64,000 bases of DNA, from NCBI GenBank assembly GCA_008921705.1, contig VFFE01007785.1, forward strand, positions 105,125 through 169,124, written 5' to 3'. The position numbers and the translations under genes are program-made. This document shows positions 12,801-26,300 of this stretch, one piece after another. The notes beneath the pieces are model-generated. The model did no database searches. It saw only the letters and a program-made list of their open reading frames with translations, and was not told the origin of the DNA. The stretch's first letter is position 1. Every line of letters begins with the position of its first letter. This DNA is from Burhinus oedicnemus (Eukaryota; Chordata; Aves; Charadriiformes; Burhinidae).

Positions 12801-15800
12801 GAAAATCTGACGGCACTCGCTCCTCTCTGCAAGGTAAGCTCTTCTCACGACAGCGGGCCTCCTCGCAACAGGCCCACGGCCAGCTCTGCCGTGGCCTGAT
12901 CTACACACAAAGTGACTCCCTTCTGGAAAAGCAAAGCTATCACCATGAGACAGATTAAAGCCTAATAATCTCGCTGACAGAAGCCTCGTGAAGAACAAAT
13001 TGGACAGCTTCCAACAGCACTGTCTCCGCTGTAGAGGACTGCAAAATAGGGACTGGCCCCAACACAATACGTATGACACTGGTAATATTAATGAGTCAGC
13101 CCGCTAACTACACACAAGAGCTGAATATCAATGAAAAAGGAAGCGTGTTTTACATCTGGCACCTGGCGTATCGGAACAACAAGCAAATACTGCTTTGCTG
13201 GATAAGCAAACACCTAAATACAATTATTCTCCAAATTGTTCTATTTGATTTTGACGCTTCCACACTGTATTCTCACAAAGGCCAGAGACATTTGATACAG
13301 TAGAAATAAACTCATTGTGGTTTATTTATAAGAAAAAGGGAAGAAAAACAAATACACTCCTCTAGACATGACACAGCTTTCAGCAGGTAAATGAAAAACT
13401 CCTATTGGTAAATTCGGTATTAAAGTATCAAAAGACAGAGTTAGCTGTAAACAAGTGCTTTTAAACAACAGATCCACTGACCCAGCAAACACTCGCCAAC
13501 TGGAAAGAAACACTAACCGGTAAACAAAAATGGCTTCTGCCAAAATGCCGTCTGCATTTCCCCTTTGTTGTTTCCATCTTGAATCGTGAACACCAGATTT
13601 CAGGAGGCTCAAAGTGGGACTCGGTCCCAGCTCAGGGGGCCGGCAGCTGAAAAGCATGAACTCCTGCAGAGGCCTAATCAAGAATTTAGTGAGCACAACG
13701 CAAAACAACTCTGAGCTTCTGCACTGAAGGCAGCTGCAATGAGGGAAAAACCCCAATCAATCTCTAAACTGGTTCCAAATGTTTTTCGGGCCAAATTATC
13801 TCATGCACTGAAAGGTAACCTGCATGCACCAGATCTGCCCTCATGTCACATGCCCTTCACTTGAACAAAATACATTGAATTTGGAATAGAAGAAATTTTA
13901 TTTCTAGTAACAGGTAAAAATTTCATGGCATATTTGTACTAACAAGCTGCAATCTCTCCAAGATCAAATTTATCATAAAAATGGGTCAAAAACTATGAAG
14001 TACCATTTATATAAACTTCTAAACGCCTAACAGCAGTGCAAATAACGACATTCCAGCCTTAACCAAGTGAAAGTTGAACACTTCCTTGTCACCAGAACAG
14101 CCGTGCTGGCACTCCTTGCTTGCACGAAAGCAACCCAGGGCTCGAGTTGAGAACAGAATGATTTCTGTCACGGATTCAGAAGTCCAGCACCAGCGTCTCG
14201 CTCTGTACGGAGGCGAGGGAGAACAAGCAGTGGCAGAGTACACTCTGCCGAGGGCTTCTTTGAAACCTGCTGCTCCCCGCACAGCACAGCCGACTGCATC
14301 CACGGTTTCCACTGGAGACTGACAATACAGACTGGTCTTTACGGGCAAGAAAAAGTGTTACTTGGATGTGATACAGTATTCGCTTGGCTGGACTCTAGCT
14401 GGAGAAAAGGAAAAACTGCTGGATCTATTTTATGGTTAAGTTTATGGCAAAGTTACTTACAGAACAGGATGAGCTGCTTAAAAGTATTTCAGTCACAAAT
14501 CAAAACAAATAAAACCACTTTCCATATTGCAAGTTAATCAGAACGCTCTCTCAAGTTGTCCTCACACACACTACCACAGGGAAGAAAGCCTGACAAATCT
14601 GCTAAAAGCTTTAAAAAGCCTAAATTAAATATTAATATTCCAAAAATGATGAAGCCAGCACAAAAACACAAGTCTCCTTTGCCACTCCAGTTCTGTATAG
14701 CCCAGAGCAAGAGATGAAAGATTTCTTGCAAACAGTGATGCCCAGATGGAATTATGAATAAAACAGAAAAAAACCCAAGCTATAGCCGTACAGGTTGGGA
14801 ACTGCAAGCTGTCTGAAAAAGCAACAACCAGCAAAATGTATTCACAGTAAACTAGTAACAACAGTTAATTGTTTTAATGCCAGCTAATGAAAAACAGAGA
14901 CAAAAGCTTATCAATACTGCATTGGCCTTGCAGTTATGTTTAGCACGATGAGAAAAACTCGTGTTGAAGATAAAGTTAAATCGCTCCTTTCAAAGTCCAC
15001 CTTTTGACACACGCGCATATTCAGAACACTCATCTTCAAGCTAGGTACCTGGAGAGACTAGTGCATTAGGAGGAGTATATTCAACTTTAATTCAGAGTTG
15101 CGCTTTCACGGTAACTAACCTCCCGACAGCAGCCTCCACGAAGGCGAGTCCGCTGGCAGCACTGCCGTACAGTCGGCGAGGGCTGGTTGGGTTTGGAGTC
15201 GGGTATTTTCTTGAGATGCTCCCTCATCTTTCTGTTACTTGACAGAGGACTATCTCCCATTCCCTCCAATTTAAGGATGCTTGGTTGGTCAGGTCTTAAT
15301 AGCAACCTGGAATGACTTGTCAAAAGCTCCCAAAAAATCTTTTAATTGAATGATGACATCAATTACTTAATTTTAATGAGAGTGAGATCATATTTTAATT
15401 TTTCATTCTGCAATAAATCTAAAGCAGAGGTGACTGTCCCGTTTCTCTTAGCAATAGCCTATCTCCCTCAAAGGTGTAAGCAGAATTACTTTAAATAACA
15501 AGCTAATCTTTATTGCTTTATTTCCCATTAGCACTGAATTCTAACAGTATTAGCCTGTTTTTATTACCATGCAAAAAGAAAAAAAAGTAAGCCCTCCAAC
15601 TTACTCATCTAAAACAGAAGCCCAAGACTTTGAACTCTGGTTCTCGCAAGAAAAAATACTGAAGTGCTAGATAATTTCTCTCTAGGCATGGACAGAGCAA
15701 AATTTAAGAATATACAACTCTAAAATGTCCAGAAAAAAACCCCAAACCAACAAACCAAAATAACAAGACAAAACTTAACAAAAGCATCACCTGAAAAAGC

Positions 15801-18800
15801 AAGCTAAAAATTGCAGAGGGTGTTAAATTAGACTTCTCTTGGAGTCATCTGTGGGGACACAGAGGTCTCCGATTCCACATCATGCCTGTTGAAAAAAACA
15901 CGATGGAAGCCACAAATGAATGCAGGTGCATAGGGCAACTGCAGATGTTTGGCAAAGCTGCTGCTTCAGCTCCACAGTATGACCTTGGCAAAGTTATCTG
16001 ATGTCCATGGCCTAATTCCATCTCTATTTGGCTGGCAAAGCCAGGGACTTTCCAGGCCTCTCCCTCTAATTCAGTTACTGCAGGACTCCTACCTCTTCTA
16101 AAACCTGGAAATCCTACAGAATACTGTGGTCTACCCATCCTAAGAACATCCTAATTGCAGTCTTGCTCCACTAGCTTACAATCCATTCCAGTACCCGTGC
16201 TCTCTCCTGTCTTGCTCCAGCAGGATTCATTATCCCTCTCCAGTCTATTCTGCATCATTACAGATACTAGTTTACTTCCTCCTTGGTCACACAATCTTAC
16301 ATTAATACGAGATCTTCCACCACATCACCTGCTAGCTTCCCCAGCCTTACCACTGAAGAGAGGAGAACTGAACATTCCCTTTCGTTTCCGCATTTCTGCT
16401 ATAGATGACAACATAAAAAGTTGTACATGAACCATCTGTTACTATGCCTAATGGAGCCATAATCACTAGATATCAACCATTTCAAAGAACACTAAAGTTT
16501 ACAAACCCAATGTGTCAAAGTAGTAATATTAAGGGAGAGATGCTTGTATCTTTTTGATAAATTCACAGCAGGCTTTGCTTTCAACTACAAACATAATGGC
16601 CTTTTTACAGCAACCTGAAGCGCCACAGATAGTACTACACAATTTAGGGGGATGAGGGAGAGCAGGAAGGGCTAAGGACGTGTTGACAGCAGTAATTTAA
16701 GACAAGAGAGTCTGCCAAGAAAGAGAAACTAAAGAATTAAAGTCCAAATAGAAAGCCTGCAATTAAGCAAAAACTCTGAAAAAGGAGGTCTGTAGACAAC
16801 AGGCATCGGTTTGGATTGCTGCCCTCCAATTTGTTCACTAAGACTTGTCTGCTGACTCCATATGTTTCATATAAGTAAAATTCGTGCCACGCTACATAAT
16901 AGTCTCTTAAGAGAAATTATGATGTTTGGGAAATAAAGCAACCGCTTCTCTTCAATATCGCTTGTACAACAGGATCATTTCTTCTTAAGCATTGAGCATT
17001 CCAGAAGCACAACACAGCACTCTACAAAAAAATATAGAAACAAAATAAATTCGTTGGGGTATCCTAAGCTTAGGTCTTCCTACCAAATGCAATGCTGACC
17101 TGTCTTTCCAATCTGCAGCATCCACAAAAAACACCTTGTAGGCTGCAGTACCTCAGACTCCATTCAGGAAACTGTGGAGTGATGTTCCCTCTCGCCCTAG
17201 CTAGTTCTGCTGGAGGAAGACACAACAAAATTTCACCTGAAACCCCAAAGTCACACTCGGGTAGCGACCATCTCCGTGAAAATACACAAACATACAGAAG
17301 CCACAAACGCAGGATGTGCTCACAACTTGACACCTTCATCACAGTTCTCTGAGGTACAACACCTGTATCAATTGTGCTGTGCACAGGTATGATGAAACAT
17401 TTCCTGTTAAAAGCTCTAAAAGGGAAAAAAGAAACCCTAGCCCAGGAAAGCAGTCTGCAGAAGTCAACCACTCAAGACCAGCAGACAGTACTCTACCTAG
17501 CAGTCCTGATGAGACTGGTGTAACGGCTATAAATCACTCCAAACCCTTCTCTTCATGCAGAGGAAAGGGAAATGGCAGAGCAACACAGATTTGAGAGTGA
17601 AAGTGTGCCCATTTGTCATTTGCTTGTTGCACTGGTGTAAAATTGACGTTTATTTTGACACTTGAATTTGTCTCTCCTTTTTATTTCAGCACAGCAAGCT
17701 GAGAATGAGGAATTTACCACATGCAGAAACCAGTCACCACAGAGGCAGACACCTTTCCCAGAGGTAACGCAGCAGAGCCTGACCACTGGAGACATCTCCT
17801 TCCTTGTGATCAGGATGAAGTCACACATGGGCTCTGAGCAGTTCAATAAGAGACCGGTTTTACAAGCAAAGCACGGAAGATACTTTCCTCATGGTTTAGT
17901 TTCAACAGATGGGTTAAGTGCTATACTGACAGACCCACAGGATGAAAATCCTGAGAATTAAGCACAAGATCTTCCCATTCAAACACAAGAACCAGGACCT
18001 AAGGAGCTAATGTAGACTGACATGCAAAAGTGTGCAATCATTTCCATGCGGCTGCCTTCATCTTCTTTACATACGAGGCCAAGAAAGCCCCTGGGGCTGT
18101 ACTAGTGCCTAAATGGGCGCAGGTTTCCTTTAGTCTCTAACAAAGGCTTTAAGCAATTGGCAAGCTGCCCTAGCCTAGCTGCCTTCTTCCTTTTCATATG
18201 TGCCTCCATCCACAGATAACACAGGGCGGCTTTGAATGTGCACCCTGCACAATCAGAGGTAAAGGATATCACAGGAAACCCAAGTCAGCTTTTCCCCTCC
18301 ATGAGGTAACTCCCTGGAACAACCAGCCCAGTCTTTTTCATTTACGTATCTAACAGTATGTAACACTTAAATAGCAGACAGTATGTTCAAAGCTCAAACG
18401 TTAACTGGTTTAGTGAGTTAAGAAGAGAGATGCTGTCTGCAATTGCTTGGGGCAGAATGTGCTGAAGGAGCAGAAATCTACCTTTCAACTAGGAATCTAT
18501 GAAACAGCTTCAAACAATCCCTTTAAAAGGTGGAAACAATCCAACAACTGCTAGCTTACTCCAATGTGACAGTAACTCTTGGAGACTTTTTGTCACATTT
18601 CACCCACAGAAAATCTAAGCAATTCTTAAATAGCTATTCTTGATAGCAGAATTACAGAAAAAAAACAGGTCTTGCATCTCCCAGATCTCTCCACTTCACT
18701 AGTTCCTTTCATCCTTCCTTTCTTGGACCATTCTGCAGGCTATCCTCTCATGATGTCAAGTATTCAACAGCAATACTGTTAATTTTTCTAAGCCTGTCAG

Positions 18801-19976
18801 CTCCTCAGTCCAGATCCCACGACAGACCCATGAGCAGCTGTACCCGCACAACCAATAGGTCGTCACTTTGCACGGCAAGAGCAACAGAAAGCAGCAAACA
18901 CGCTCTAAGCTCTACTGTTGCCAGACCTTTCATAACCTGAAGCCAAACTCGATTCTAATAGAAGACCATTTACTCCTTCCCCAGTTCTCCATGCCAAGTC
19001 TTTCCTTTTATCCTTCTGCCCAAATAGTTCTGTCTCTGCTGGAGGAGGAGTGTGCCTGCAGTGCCGTACAACGTGTCTATATCTTTCACACCATTTTATT
19101 GTTCACAGGAAGGTATTTGGTAATTTTAAACAAGAGAACATAAGAAGTAATTATTTTCCTAAGAGAAGAGGCCAAATTATGGTATCCTGCATGGCATGGA
19201 GAACTTTGTCGCCATCATTTGTCACTTACTTCATACCTCCCCTCCCCTTGTTGCTTTGCTAAATCCATTTAAATCTCTAGAATGTGAAAAAAAAGACAGC
19301 ATCACCTTTGCTACACACTCAAGGTAGATGAGAGGGAGCCGCCATAAACAAGCCCCTGAAGAGCTGCCAGTACGTGAACCTTTATTTCTATTTGGCTTTC
19401 CCCATCAGGTTCAACACAAGAAATTACCTTCTCATCCGAGGGAAATGAATGGGTTGAGTATCAGGAGCTGTCACACTGCAACACCGATAAACCAAGAAGG
19501 ATCACTGCAGGTAAGCATGCGTAAGACAAATCTCTACAACTCTTCTGAGCCAGAGGATGACATTTCACAGGCCACGTACAAAGCCCAGAGGAGAACAGTC
19601 AGTACAAAAGAACAATGCAAAGCAAATGGTATGTGTTTGGACAAGAACCAAAAAACCAACCCTAACCTCTGTTAAAAACCCTGGAATCAGCGACAGCCAC
19701 ACTTAACAAACAAGACTTCAGCCCCCCGCCCCCCCCCCTTCATGGGAGCTACAACAGGAGAATTAGAATCAGAGGAGGGAGGAAGGAGAAGGGTCCAGGC
19801 TATTCTTTTTTCTGTAATTCTCATCTGAAAAATAGCTTTGTTCAGATTTATTAAAAATCCGCTTATCCACCACAAAAGAGGGAAGAAAGAGACACATGCT
19901 ATTAGGTAAGTAATTACCTAGTAAGATACATGACAGTAATCATAATGCATCAAGTATGATTTTGCTAGACCCAAAT
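9861..19976. other. probable intron of the DIP2-type gene, no exon seen
   Basis: No coding exon, RNA gene or clear LINE was recognised. A-rich avian simple tracts occur, for example at about 12300 and 15725-15765. A C-rich run lies at 19722-19738 (six C, one G, ten C). The interval 15101-15250 is locally GC-richer, but no known protein was recognised on either strand. Confidence 0.4.
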
Positions 19977-20007
19977 GGTTTTTGTTTTGTTTGTTTTTTG
20001 GTGTTTT

Positions 20008-20047
<40 letters not shown>
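19977..20047. repeat. T-rich tract ending in a 39-T homopolymer
   Basis: A G/T-rich lead-in is followed by an uninterrupted run of 39 T at 20009-20047. No SINE body or target-site duplication was recognised next to it, so a simple homopolymer is preferred over a retrotransposon tail. The exact length is likely to be unreliable in an assembly. Confidence 0.9.
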
Positions 20048-20049
<2 letters not shown>

Positions 20050-22429
20050 ATTGTAATTAGTGATCTGGTCTTTCTTGATGTGCTACAATTTACTTGCAGC
20101 AATACAGGCACTCTGATGGGGACAGAGTGATATAACCTAGAGTGACAGCCAACAGAGTGGCAATAATCTACTAAAATATTTGAAACTGAAAAGAAAAATC
20201 TATCTTGCTCAGCTAAGCAGCCTGAAGGATCAAAGGATGCCAAACAGTCTCCTGTCTAAAAAACTCAAGTTGCTGTACAGCAAAATGGTACTTGGACTTG
20301 TTAACGGCTTCTTGGATCACAAGCAGCAATCATGCTGTAAAGATCATTTAGGAGGTCAGTGTAATAACACTCTAATTTGCCCTAACACCATTTCAATAAT
20401 CGATTTAAAACTAGTTAAAAAATTTTTATTTGTTTTTTAAATGCTGGACCCAGGTCTTACAATCTTACTTCAATTTAGGTATAGCATGGAGTTTCTTTTA
20501 TAGTGCCTGACACTGTGTCACTTTCTAATAAGATGGCTGCTGGTAGCAAGAGGCTCAAAATGCCATTTGTAGTTAAAATCTCTATTTTCAGATACATTGT
20601 CTAGTTTATTCATGCAGAGATGTCATTTTACCTTTTGACCTTTCTGCTGGACTGAACAAAATGAGTAAAGACATATTTTAACAGTCCTTATATTTGAGTG
20701 AATTGTGACTGCAGCTGAAATTGCCATAGTCTACTGTATTATTCACATTAACGTATTTGTAATACACTTGGCCAAACCATTCCATTTTAGATATTTACTT
20801 TTTTGTTTAGATTTATAGTGACGTTAAAAAATTAATGAAGTAAAAAATCAAAGTGTTCTAGAGCATTTTAATCAGATATAAAGTACCACAACTGCAATGC
20901 CTCATGCAGGCCCATGTTTTAAAATGATAAGATTTTTACTTAACAAACTAATTTTGTTCATCTACTTAATTAGTTTCTACAGCAAGGAATAACTTAACTG
21001 AAAGCTTAAGTGTAAGCCCATGCTTAAATGCATTGGTGAGGTAGGGCACAATTCCTGGCGTCTTCTCCTTGGAATAACAAGAAATCCTATGGAATTTTAA
21101 TGACCTAATAATAAAAAGAGCTTAAGGCCCTTTAAGAGGTGGTATGTGTCTTCACTCCTCCTTGATCTTGTTGGGAGATTAAAGTATCTAAAAGCCCACT
21201 GGACTGAGTCCTGCCTGCTTAAGTCTGACTTCATCCAAAAAGGATTTGTTTTCACTGGTACTTTGAAAGCTTTGAGAATCTGTCAGAGCACTTGCTGGAA
21301 GCTGGCATGCATTAGTAAAAGCAGTATCTCTGGGGGCAGGAACTACTGAGTAGGTTACAAGGAGTTACCACAGAAGTTGCAATTAAGTTAAGCATGACAC
21401 GGACAGACACAAGAAGAGTAGTGCCTCGCTCAGAAATTACTAAAAAGTCAGGTAAATGAGCAAAGGATCTCAAAAAGCTTAAAAAGGCTAGTCATAAATA
21501 CAGGTAGCCAAAGAGAATACCAAAGGAATTAATGGTCAAATTCAGAAATTACTCTCAGAAACAGCAAGTGCTAAGCAGAGAGAACAGCAACCCGTGAGAA
21601 ACAGTGTTGACCCACAAAATGTAAATGTAGAAAACGGCAGAGGAACAGGTCACTCTGTGGTGCTGAGTATAACAAAGGACTCAGAGGTAAGCATTGGGCA
21701 GGATATTGCTGCTGCAGCTTTCACAGACTCAGTCATGAGCAAGGGCAGTGCTGACAAAGCAGTACAAGGTGAATTTGCTAATTCATGGCAATCTGCAAAT
21801 AAAACTGATTCATGAGTGTCTATGAGAGAACGTAATGTAACTGTTTCATATAAACAGGTAACATGGTATTAACTAAAGTGGTCTCTCTTTGCCCCCACTA
21901 GCTTTACGTGATTTTTATAAGTAACTTAAATGTCTAGGTTAATGAAGCTATTACCTTCATTATAGCTTTCTGACTGTGAATAAAAGTGAACACAGAGCTG
22001 ATAAAATATGAATAGTCACATGAACTTTCCATCTAATTGTATTGTTTTCACAGAAATCTAAGTAAAAAAATTAGACTGACACATTTCAGCCTATTCTTGT
22101 GCATACCCATGTTTTATTACTTTAAGAAATTCTGCTTTCACATAATACCGTTTGTGCACCATGCTTCATTCATTAGGGCTACTACACAAAGAAACAAAAT
22201 GAGAGTTTCTCTATTGTACATGTATCCTGTATGCTCTATTATATACGTATCCTGTATGTAGTTCTGTACACAGTGTATATACATAAAGCCACACACATAG
22301 ACGGAGCTTGCAAATTTACAGTGCGATACGTAGATTATGGGCAACTCACTGATCCATAATGAGGCTGCGAGCACGGGATGACACCAAGACAAAGAACCTA
22401 AGGACCGTATGTTCCCCTGACGCAGTAAA
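20048..22429. other. non-coding stretch before the CpG island
   Basis: No recognisable exon or interspersed repeat. The A/C excess of the plus strand seen further left fades here, and T-rich lines become common from about 20.4 kb. A short alternating AT-rich segment lies at about 22215-22290. Confidence 0.4.
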
Positions 22430-22591
22430 CCAGCCTCTTTGTGCCGGCCATCTGTACAGGTCGAGAGGCCGAACGCACGCTGCTGAACCTGGCGGCAGGC
22501 AGGGCGGGCAGGCCATGCCTGCCTGAAGGGCTCTCTTCCATCAGCCCCTTGCCACTTCCTTCCCGGTTGGGCCATCCCTACGGGAGCTCAC

Positions 22592-22619
22592 CTCGGATCC
22601 CACCTCTCTGATCTAACAT
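22592..22619 (-). CDS. possible alternative first coding exon of the DIP2-type gene
   Basis: On the minus strand an ATG (22619-22617) opens nine codons, Met-Leu-Asp-Gln-Arg-Gly-Gly-Ile-Arg, plus one base G, then meets a strong donor (GAG followed by GTGAGC). Spliced to the acceptor at 878, the phase fits and yields Gly-Asp-Ile-Thr, the start of the DIP2 block. An in-frame stop lies upstream of the ATG. This would give an isoform with a new N-terminus from the RFC3 CpG island. Phase agreement has a one-in-three chance of being accidental, and the canonical DIP2 first-exon peptide is absent. Confidence 0.25.
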
Positions 22620-23290
22620 GCCTTCTGCCGGCTCTGCCCTGGCAGCTCAGCCCGCTCCGCTCTCGTGCCATCGCCAGCGCGCCCCCGCCGCCATCACCAC
22701 TCGCGTGAAGTAGCTGCATACGATTTGCAAAAAAAAATTATAAAAAACAACGAGTTAAGATCAGTAAAAATAATGAGTTTGCCACAAATAGCAAGAGACC
22801 CGCTGCCGTAAGCGGGCAGCAGCGGGCCCAGCGCTGGCACTAGCACTGCCGGGCCGGCTGTTCCCTGTCCCTGCTGGGTGCATCCCCAGCGCCATGACTG
22901 GGTTTCCCCAGCGGCCCTCTACACAGATGCGAAGGTAACACCCCGCCATGGCCAGACGTCAATAAATGCAGTTGTCGCTGCCGCCGGGAGCCCGACCTTT
23001 GCCTCTTCACACACAAAACCTCCCGGGGCACAGTGGGAAAAGCTGGCATCTGGGGGGAGGGCGGGGGGAGTCCCGCCCAAAGCTGGCGGGGGACCGAGCA
23101 GGCGGCGGCCCCTCACAGCGGGTGCGGCCCGCGAGGCAGGGAGCCGTGGGGGCGGGGCGGCAGCGCGCTTCCGCCCCCTCGGCGGTCGCCACTGCAGCTT
23201 GTCCCTCGGCGGCCGCCGTAGCGGCCGCTTCTCCCGCCGCTGTGGGCCGGGCCTGCGCGCGCGCCAGACGACGCGCGCTTTTCAACCGCC

Positions 23291-23377
23291 ATGAGTCTGT
23301 GGGTGGACAAGTACCGGCCCGGTTCCCTCGGCAGGCTGGACTACCACCGCGAGCAGGCGGCGCAGCTCCGCAATCTG
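23291..23377 (+). CDS. RFC3: RFC3 exon 1 (residues 1-29)
   Basis: Encodes the invariant [10 protein letters not shown] opening and ends in phase 0 at CTG before GTGAGG. The exon sits inside the CpG island. Intron 1 (23378-24543) starts GC-rich and becomes T/G-rich, with G/T simple tracts at about 24270-24320. Confidence 0.97.
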
Positions 23378-26300
23378 GTGAGGGGGCGACCGGGCCCGCC
23401 GTTGCGGCGCTCGGCGGCCTCCCTTGGCGGGTTCCGGCCGGTACCGCCGCGGCCTCCAGCCGTGGCGGCGGGGGTCGCCTGAGGCGAGCCCGCCACTGGG
23501 CCCTTCTCGTTCCCGCAGCGGGCATTCTCCCAGAGTCGGGATTCCGCGGCCCGTAAGCGGCGTCTGCGCGTCCGCAGGGCGGGGGTTGGGAGCTTTCCCT
23601 CGGTGCGGGCCCCAGCCTTCGGAGGAGCTTCCCGGCCCGGCGCCGCCGGTGGGAAGGGGGTCCGGTGGCATCGTGCCCCGCTCGGGAGCGTGGTCTTTGC
23701 GCTAAGGAAAAGGCTGCGAGGAAATTGGTGGCTTGGCTTTTTCAGGAGTGGTGTGCGTCTGTGCTTCCTGTTGGTTTTAGCTAAGAATGATCAGTATCTC
23801 TGAGAACGGGGCTTGCCTTGTTTATTTAAAGTTAAGTGAAGTTTTAAGGTGAGCAGCTGGGAATAAAACTCAGGACTATGTTATTGCTTGGATGTTAAAG
23901 GACTTCCCCCCCCACCCCCTGCGACGTGCTGGCTTTTCTTCAATAGACCGATCCACTCTGTGTTTCTCTATGGCTATTATAGCTAACTAATGTTAATTCT
24001 GACTGTGGGGTTGGGTCAGATGTTTTCCAGGTCATGCTTTTTAGCTTTTCAAGAAACAAACTCCTAACTTCATCTAAATACAAGCTATTACTCGTTTGCC
24101 CAGATTCAAGGCTTGCAAATGAAACAACAAAGTAATTATACACATGCATGTGTATACCTAATTGTATTTTTGAGTACATCTGCTTTAAACTTTGTTTTAG
24201 TCCTTTTTGCTGTGTGTTTATTGCAGCTGTCACTCTAGAAACCCTGGAAAGCATGTAAATGCTGGGAGGGTTTTTTGTTGTTTTTTGGGTTTGTTTTGGT
24301 TGGGGTTTTTTTGAGGGGTGAGATGTTTAGAGTTAAATGAGTTACATATGGTTTTTGGAAAAAGATGATAGGAAATATTGCTGCAGGAAAGAAACTGAGT
24401 TCTAGTTCTAGGTACTATGTTGTGATTCAGCTGCGCCTGGAAAAACCATTTCATATATGAACTTGGGTGAGAGTGGAAGGATGAATACTCTCTTACAAGG
24501 AAAATATTGTTGTAGCTAACTAATCTTTTTGCTTTGTGTTCAGGTTCAGTGTGGTGACTTCCCTCACCTGTTGGTGTATGGACCATCAGGAGCTGGAAAA
24601 AAGACGAGAATAATGTGTTTGTTAAGGGAATTATATGGTCCAGGAGTGGAAAAACTGAGGATTGAGCATCAGAGTATAACGGTAAAAAAATAAATCTCCC
24701 ATCTGCTGCAAAGTAATGTAGATATTTATATACTGATATGTTTCTTTTGTGAGACCTTTATATTTATTTGAGTTTTAAAACTTTTTTGCAGCCAGTATCT
24801 TCAAGCTTTTATGTAATTAATCAGACTAGCTTGGTTACTCGAACAAATGCTTTTGCCAGATATTACTGTTCCTTAGGTCTTCATGGGTGGGAGGATGTGA
24901 GGGGTTTTTTGCTGATTTCTGTGGTTGTTTGTTTTTGTGTTTGGGTTGTCTTTGTGTTTTTTTTTTTTTTCCACAGGTCAGTTTAGACAATAGCATGTGT
25001 TATAATAGACTAGCTCTCAATTAGATGTGTAGAACTTAATTTGTCTGTAAAATGTTTTTTAAATTGTTAGCGCTGGTTTTCTTATATATGCAAGTTCTAT
25101 CTGGTTTTCTTATTCCCATAGTGACAATTTCAGCATTAGGAGGAAAAAAAAATTGTTTAAATTTTGTCTACCTTAGTTGTAGTCATTTAATTGATTATTA
25201 TTAAATAATTATATTATCCATTCAAAAACCTTGTTGTGGAAGGCTTAACCAGCAAGGAGTTATCATCGTTATTGATAAGTAGGTTATTTAATGCTTGCTT
25301 TTTAAGTCTCAGTAGTGGAACAAATATAATACTTGGATTGGATGATAGAAATATAGGGTATATTTAACTGTTCAGACCCAAATTTAGAGGTAATAGAAAT
25401 ACTAGTGTTTTCTTTAAACCAAGTATGGACTTGAAATCCTTTGCCAAGAGAACTGAACAACCTCTTCAGGCTTGTCCACAGGTTTTCCCTCAAACTTTTC
25501 TGTGGAGGGACAAGGTATCATTTCCTTTAAACGGCTGATTCCAATAATAAGATTTCTTGTTATGAAACTCAGTAACTGGAGTATGGAGTAATATGTACTA
25601 TGTGTTGCTATAATAATCATTACTCTTATTATTCTACAGGCTGGATGATATGTCAGTACTCCTTGGTAGGAGATGCTCAAGTATAGTGTCTCAGCAGTTC
25701 TTTGATCTCTGAGACTTTTGGTTTGCCTGTGATCCAGCCAGTTGTAATCTGTGAGATAAACTTGTGCATCAGATTTTTAGAACACTTTCTGAAATCTAAT
25801 GTGCTTACTTTCCACATAGGCACCTTCTAAAAAGAAAATTGAAATTAGCACCATTGCAAGTAATTATCATCTGGAAGTTAACCCAAGGTAAGTGTACAGT
25901 AAAAGCGTCCCACTTCAAATATAAGCCATATAGCTTATATAGCAAGTGGTCATATAGCAAGTGGTTTCAACCTGGGTATATAAGGGCCTCATTGCCCAAT
26001 TTAATGCCTAAGCAAATTAGATAATGGTTTATTGGTTTGGACTGCAAATGGGAGCAAGGAGAGGATTTTTAATTGAACAGCTCTAAATGAAGAAAAATTT
26101 GGATTGCTGTATACTAAAGACAGTAATCTTGTGCTTGACTGGCCACATAAGTATGCTGATGTTGAGGAACAGATAACAAACAATTCTGGATTCATAGATT
26201 TAACCATTTAGGTTAAAATTGAGAACTTACTGGAACTAACACCCCCATATTGTTAGTTCTCTCACAAATGCAAAAACAGCAATTTGAAAGTAAGCGAGGT

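Larger units (their letters stand above)
22430..23710. promoter_or_regulatory. CpG island with the RFC3 promoter, possibly bidirectional
   Basis: This is the only long GC- and CpG-rich block in the window. It covers the RFC3 start codon at 23291 and exon 1. No TATA box is seen close to the start. Motifs that can be read include GC boxes at about 23147-23160, TCCCGCC (E2F-like) at 23232-23238 and an NRF1-like alternating GC run at 23254-23265. On the left shoulder GCCGCCAT at 22687-22694 is, on the minus strand, the YY1 core ATGGCGGC, a motif often close to transcription starts. Broad, TATA-less initiation and cell-cycle (E2F) control would suit RFC3, but that part is inference. Confidence 0.85.

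Noticed and set aside
20009..20047. Poly-T as the tail of a minus-strand retrogene or SINE
   Set aside because: No retrogene or SINE body and no target-site duplication was seen on either side.
22966..23556. Long open frames on both strands across the CpG island
   Set aside because: High GC removes stop codons. The frames overlap RFC3 exon 1 in the wrong frame and are rich in Ala, Arg, Gly and Pro without domain content.
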